Made by a program: the position numbers and the translations under genes
Notes under the pieces: model-generated
Seen by the model: the letters and a program-made list of their open reading frames with translations, nothing else
Told to the model about the DNA's origin: nothing
The model's database searches: none
Part shown: positions 14,703 through 17,338 of the stretch, one piece after another
Position numbering within the stretch: the stretch's first letter is position 1
How the letters are laid out: every line of letters starts with the position of its first letter
Origin: Congzhengia sp045576635
GTDB taxonomy: Bacteria > Bacillota > Clostridia > UBA1381 > UBA9506
Length of the DNA stretch: 17,338 nucleotides
Assembly (NCBI GenBank): GCA_045576635.1
Contig: JAZNGT010000012.1
Location: 1-17,338, forward strand
Direction: 5' to 3'

Positions 14703-15611
14703 ATGGGCAAGGTAAAAGTAAGAGTTCCCGGAACTTCTGCCAATTTAGGCCCCGGCTTTGATTCTTTGGGTCTGGCGCTTTCCATTTATAACTATATCGA
14801 AGCAGAAGAAACCGATTCGGGACTCCAAATCGAAATTTTAGATGCAGAAACAAAAGAGTTTTTGCCCACCGACGAAAAAAATCTGGTTTATAAAGCAATG
14901 AAGCACTTGTTCGACAAGGCAAACTATAACGTAAAGGGATTAAAACTCGTTTTAAAAAGCGATATCCCTGTAACACGTGGTTTGGGTTCAAGTTCTGCAT
15001 GTATTGTAGGCGGTCTTTACTGTGCAAACGAACTTTGTGGAAAACCGTTTACCAAGCGTGAACTTATGACAATGGCAACGCAGATTGAGGGACACTCCGA
15101 TAACGTATGCGCTGCTGTTTCAGGCGGTCTTACCGTCTCTGTGTTCAAAAAGGACGAACTTTTCTATCACTCGCATAAATTGGACCAAAACTTAAAGTTT
15201 TTGGTGCTCATTCCCGATTACGCTGTTGTAACACAAAAGGCACGAAACACACTCCCCGGCTACTATCCCAAACGCGACGTGTTGTTTAACATTTCGCATA
15301 CATCGCTTTTGGTAGCGTCTTTAATTTCGGGCGATTATGAGAATCTTCTCTGTGCTATGGATGACCGTGTGCACGAACCGTACCGCAAAGTGTTTATAGA
15401 CGGTTATCAGAAAATCTACAACAAATTAAAATCATACGGCGCACTGGGTACATATATCAGTGGCTCAGGCCCGACACTGATTTCTCTTGTTGAGGCAGAA
15501 GACGCTGAATATTTCTTAGAAGACATCAGCGAATATATGAAGAAAGCGCATCCTAACTGGATGATCAAACTGTTAGATATCGACAATGACGGTGTGACCG
15601 TTATTTCGTAG
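14703..15611 (+). CDS. thrB: Homoserine kinase (GHMP family)
   Basis: This 302-residue GHMP kinase phosphorylates homoserine with ATP, the step before threonine synthase. Motif 1 is VRVPGTSANLGPGFDSLGLAL at about residues 6-26. The phosphate-binding loop is GLGSSSA at 93-99, with EGHSDNVCAAVSGGL shortly after, and motif 3 is GTYISGSGPTLISL near residues 254-267. Length is typical. AAGGAG (14690-14695) is 7 nt before ATG 14703; an in-frame start at 14643 inside hom was rejected. The gene sits between hom and lysC. No threonine synthase gene is in the window. Confidence 0.95.
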   Translation: MGKVKVRVPGTSANLGPGFDSLGLALSIYNYIEAEETDSGLQIEILDAETKEFLPTDEKNLVYKAMKHLFDKANYNVKGLKLVLKSDIPVTRGLGSSSACIVGGLYCANELCGKPFTKRELMTMATQIEGHSDNVCAAVSGGLTVSVFKKDELFYHSHKLDQNLKFLVLIPDYAVVTQKARNTLPGYYPKRDVLFNISHTSLLVASLISGDYENLLCAMDDRVHEPYRKVFIDGYQKIYNKLKSYGALGTYISGSGPTLISLVEAEDAEYFLEDISEYMKKAHPNWMIKLLDIDNDGVTVIS

Positions 15612-15651
15612 TCCGACATAAGTGTACAAGCAAAGACTGGAGGTTATAAAA

Positions 15652-16860
15652 TTGAGTTTAATCGTACAAAAATTCGGTGGCTCCTCGGTTGCCAACAAAG
15701 AACGTTTGCTAAATGTTGCAGGCATTATTACCGATACGTATAAAGCCGGCAACGGCGTTATCGTTGTAGTCAGCGCACAAGGTGACACCACAGATGATTT
15801 AATCGAAAAAGCAAAAGAGGTAAACGAAAACCCCTCCAAACGCGAAATGGATATGCTCCTTTCCACCGGCGAGCAAATCTCCGCATCGCTTTTGGCAATG
15901 ACCATCGAAAATATGGGCTATCCCGTTATTTCGTTAACCGGTTGGCAGGCTGGCGTTCTGACAGACTCTAACTATTCTGCCAGCAGAATCAAAAAAGTAA
16001 GAACCGAAAGAATCTTAAACGAGCTTGATAAAAAACGAATCGTCATCGTTACAGGATTTCAGGGTATTAACCGCTTTGATGACATCACAACATTAGGCCG
16101 TGGCGGTTCCGATACATCGGCAGTTGCATTAGCAGCAGCATGCCACGCAGATTTGTGCGAAATTTATACCGATGTAGACGGCGTCTACACCACCGACCCC
16201 AGAATTGTTCCGAATGCAGCAAAACTTTCGGAAATTACTTTTGACGAAATGTTGGAACTTGCATCCCTAGGCGCAAATGTTCTGCATAACCGTTCTGTGG
16301 AAATGGCAAAAAAATATAATGTAAACTTATGCGTCCGCTCCAGCATCACACGGGCTGAGGGCACAATTGTTAAGGAGGTTGTTAATATGGAATCCATGGT
16401 AGTAAGAGGCGTTGCAAAAGACAACGACGTGGCTAGAATTTCAATTTGTAATATCGAAGATACACCGGGAAAAGCGTTCCGCATTTTCTCGATGCTTGCA
16501 AAGAAAAATATTAATGTAGATATCATTTTGCAGTCCATTGGCAGAGAAAATACAAAAGACATCAGTTTTACCGTAACAGAAGGTCACTTAAAAGAGGCGC
16601 TTGAACTCATTGAGGCAAACAAAGATGTCATCGGCTATACAGATTTAAGTTACAATACCGATGTTTCCAAGGTTTCCATCGTTGGCGCAGGCATGGTTAC
16701 AAACCCCGGCGTTGCAGCAAAAATGTTTGAAGCACTTTATGATGCAAACATTAACATTCACATGATTGCAACATCCGAAATCAAGGTTTCTGTCCTCATT
16801 GACCAGGGATTTGAAAACAAAGCAGTGAAAGCAATTCACGATAAATTTGAACTTGCATAA
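15652..16860 (+). CDS. lysC: Aspartate kinase, alpha form with two ACT domains
   Basis: This 402-residue enzyme makes aspartyl phosphate, the first step to lysine, threonine and methionine. The kinase domain starts IVQKFGGSSV (K7 to V13) and includes STGEQISASLLA, TGFQGIN, TLGRGGSDTSAVALAAA and YTDVDGVYTTDPRIV. Two ACT domains occupy roughly residues 260-400 (DTPGKAFRIFSMLAKKNINVDII and VTNPGVAAKMFEALYDANINIHMIATSEIKVSVLI), the usual site of lysine or threonine feedback. The start is TTG 15652, 7 nt after GGAGGT (15639-15644); GTG 15622 upstream in frame lacks a ribosome site. An internal perfect ribosome site (16372-16379) could also yield a separate beta subunit. Confidence 0.95.
   Translation: MSLIVQKFGGSSVANKERLLNVAGIITDTYKAGNGVIVVVSAQGDTTDDLIEKAKEVNENPSKREMDMLLSTGEQISASLLAMTIENMGYPVISLTGWQAGVLTDSNYSASRIKKVRTERILNELDKKRIVIVTGFQGINRFDDITTLGRGGSDTSAVALAAACHADLCEIYTDVDGVYTTDPRIVPNAAKLSEITFDEMLELASLGANVLHNRSVEMAKKYNVNLCVRSSITRAEGTIVKEVVNMESMVVRGVAKDNDVARISICNIEDTPGKAFRIFSMLAKKNINVDIILQSIGRENTKDISFTVTEGHLKEALELIEANKDVIGYTDLSYNTDVSKVSIVGAGMVTNPGVAAKMFEALYDANINIHMIATSEIKVSVLIDQGFENKAVKAIHDKFELA
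16387..16860 (+). CDS. Candidate internal aspartokinase beta (regulatory) subunit
   Basis: Within lysC, AAGGAGGT (16372-16379), a full 8-base match to the 16S tail, lies 7 nt before an in-frame ATG at 16387. It would give a 157-residue protein beginning MESMVVRGVAKDNDVARISI, which is exactly the pair of ACT domains. Bacillus subtilis aspartokinase II is known to be made as alpha2beta2 from such in-phase overlapping genes in lysC, with beta of similar length. The ribosome site and frame are seen directly; actual expression here is inferred. Confidence 0.7.
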   Translation: MESMVVRGVAKDNDVARISICNIEDTPGKAFRIFSMLAKKNINVDIILQSIGRENTKDISFTVTEGHLKEALELIEANKDVIGYTDLSYNTDVSKVSIVGAGMVTNPGVAAKMFEALYDANINIHMIATSEIKVSVLIDQGFENKAVKAIHDKFELA

Positions 16861-16872
16861 ACGAAAACATAA

Positions 16873-16911
16873 AAAGGTCGAAGCGTTACACGCTTTGACC
16901 TTTATTTTTTG
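16873..16911 (+). terminator. Terminator of the hom-thrB-lysC operon
   Basis: A 13-bp stem (16873-16885 with 16891-16903, one G.T) has a 5-nt loop and is followed by a T-rich tail (ATTTTTT). Confidence 0.92.
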
Positions 16912-17321
16912 CCCTTAAAACAACTTTTTCGTCTCTCCTATCCCATTCCCCCGCGGTTAAGCTACTCCGCATGAACGAAAAATAAACGCTACGTTTCTTA
17001 AATTTTAAAATTAAGAAAAAAGGAGTTGATTTTTTCCCCGAAATGGTGTATGATAGTTATGTTGTTTTTTATGATAATAAGCGCTAAATTGCATGTGCTG
17101 AGCGGTGTCGAAAGAGTTATAACCAACACAACTCGAAATCCCCTCGGTTACACTGTAACTGTACCCTTACAAATGGCTTAACCGTGCGGGTTTAAGCGAG
17201 GTTCAAACCTTGTTTTTACACCCTTATCTAGCGGTTTTTCTAGCCATTTCTAACATTTTTCTAACAAAATTTTATAATTTGCTCAGTTTTTTCTCCGTCA
17301 AATCGGAGTTCAAACATATCT
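16912..17321. other. Gene-free stretch of about 410 bp
   Basis: No convincing protein-coding frame is present on either strand. It holds an A/T-rich imperfect palindrome at about 16994-17017, a promoter-like pair at 17026-17054, several possible hairpins between 17105 and 17217, and short imperfect T/A-rich repeats (TTCTAGCC, TTCTAACA, TTCTAACA) around 17239-17267. A small hairpin (CTCCG/CGGAG) lies at 17293-17307 just before the tRNA. Confidence 0.6.
17026..17217 (+). ncRNA. Candidate small RNA with promoter and terminator-like end
   Basis: TTGATT (17026-17031), a 17-nt spacer and TATGAT (17049-17054) resemble a sigma-A promoter with a start near 17061. Downstream, AGTTATAACC (17115-17124) can pair with 17146-17160 around a 5-nt bulge. 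GCTTAACC (17176-17183) pairs with 17189-17197 with one bulge. CGAGGT/ACCTTG (17197-17212) is followed by five T residues. The two last hairpins share base 17197. I do not recognise 6S, SRP, RNase P or tmRNA signatures, and the transcript is inferred only. Confidence 0.3.
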
Positions 17322-17338
17322 GGAGATGTACCCAAGTG
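17322..17338 (+). tRNA. tRNA start, probably tRNA-Ser (cut by window end)
   Basis: The last 17 bases, GGAGATGTACCCAAGTG, look like the acceptor stem, positions 8-9 and the beginning of the D-arm of a class II tRNA; Firmicute tRNA-Ser genes commonly start this way. The anticodon is outside the window, and tRNA-Tyr is a less likely alternative. Confidence 0.5.

Noticed and set aside
14521..15027. 168-codon minus-strand open frame across hom/thrB
   Set aside because: It spans the 3' end of hom and 5' half of thrB on the opposite strand, has no ribosome site that I can see and no family resemblance.

Overview
The window looks like chromosomal DNA of an anaerobic, low-to-moderate GC Firmicute, probably an uncultured gut-type member of Clostridia. 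The grounds are AAGGAGG/AGAAAGG ribosome sites, TTG starts, classic U-tailed terminators, a ferredoxin-dependent 2-oxoacid oxidoreductase, an NADP-type glutamate dehydrogenase and a recX-priA-def-fmt order. I see no phage genes, transposases or CRISPR arrays. This is mostly ordinary housekeeping sequence, and the interest lies in the RNA-level signals between genes.

Layout. (1) 2-927: two half-size chromate-transporter genes, the first cut by the window edge, closed by a strong terminator. (2) 1034-3946: a promoter, then a P-loop ATPase, a 2x[4Fe-4S] ferredoxin subunit and the alpha and beta subunits of a Vor/Kor-type 2-oxoacid:ferredoxin oxidoreductase, with a terminator where a gamma subunit might be expected. 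(3) 3965-8859: recX, priA, def, fmt and a YbaK-type deacylase, tightly spaced, covering recombination control, replication restart and start-tRNA formylation/deformylation. (4) 8888-10709, minus strand: gdhA and an upstream tRNA-Thr(CGT), with a terminator between them and one consensus promoter upstream of both. (5) 10764-13410: a consensus promoter, a TrhA/hemolysin III membrane protein and a membrane-anchored thermolysin-like (M4) peptidase. (6) 13431-16910: promoter, homoserine dehydrogenase, homoserine kinase, aspartate kinase and terminator, a threonine-branch amino-acid operon. (7) 16911-17338: a gene-free stretch with a candidate small RNA, ending in the first 17 bases of what looks like a tRNA-Ser.

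The most notable observation is a matching pair of intercistronic RNA elements, before the ferredoxin-subunit gene (1773-1840) and before def (6862-6916). Each can fold as a hairpin whose loop pairs with a 7-nt strand directly abutting the Shine-Dalgarno sequence. The two share GTGGRCAGAAAGG at exactly the same distance from the ATG, and their single difference is compensated in the loop strand. This looks like a pseudoknot-type translational control element. I do not recognise it as a named family. Other points worth a look are an internal, in-frame, perfect ribosome site in lysC that would make a separate regulatory subunit, a shortened ACT-like tail on homoserine dehydrogenase, the missing gamma subunit, the terminator separating tRNA-Thr from gdhA, and a 59-bp palindromic element downstream of gdhA.
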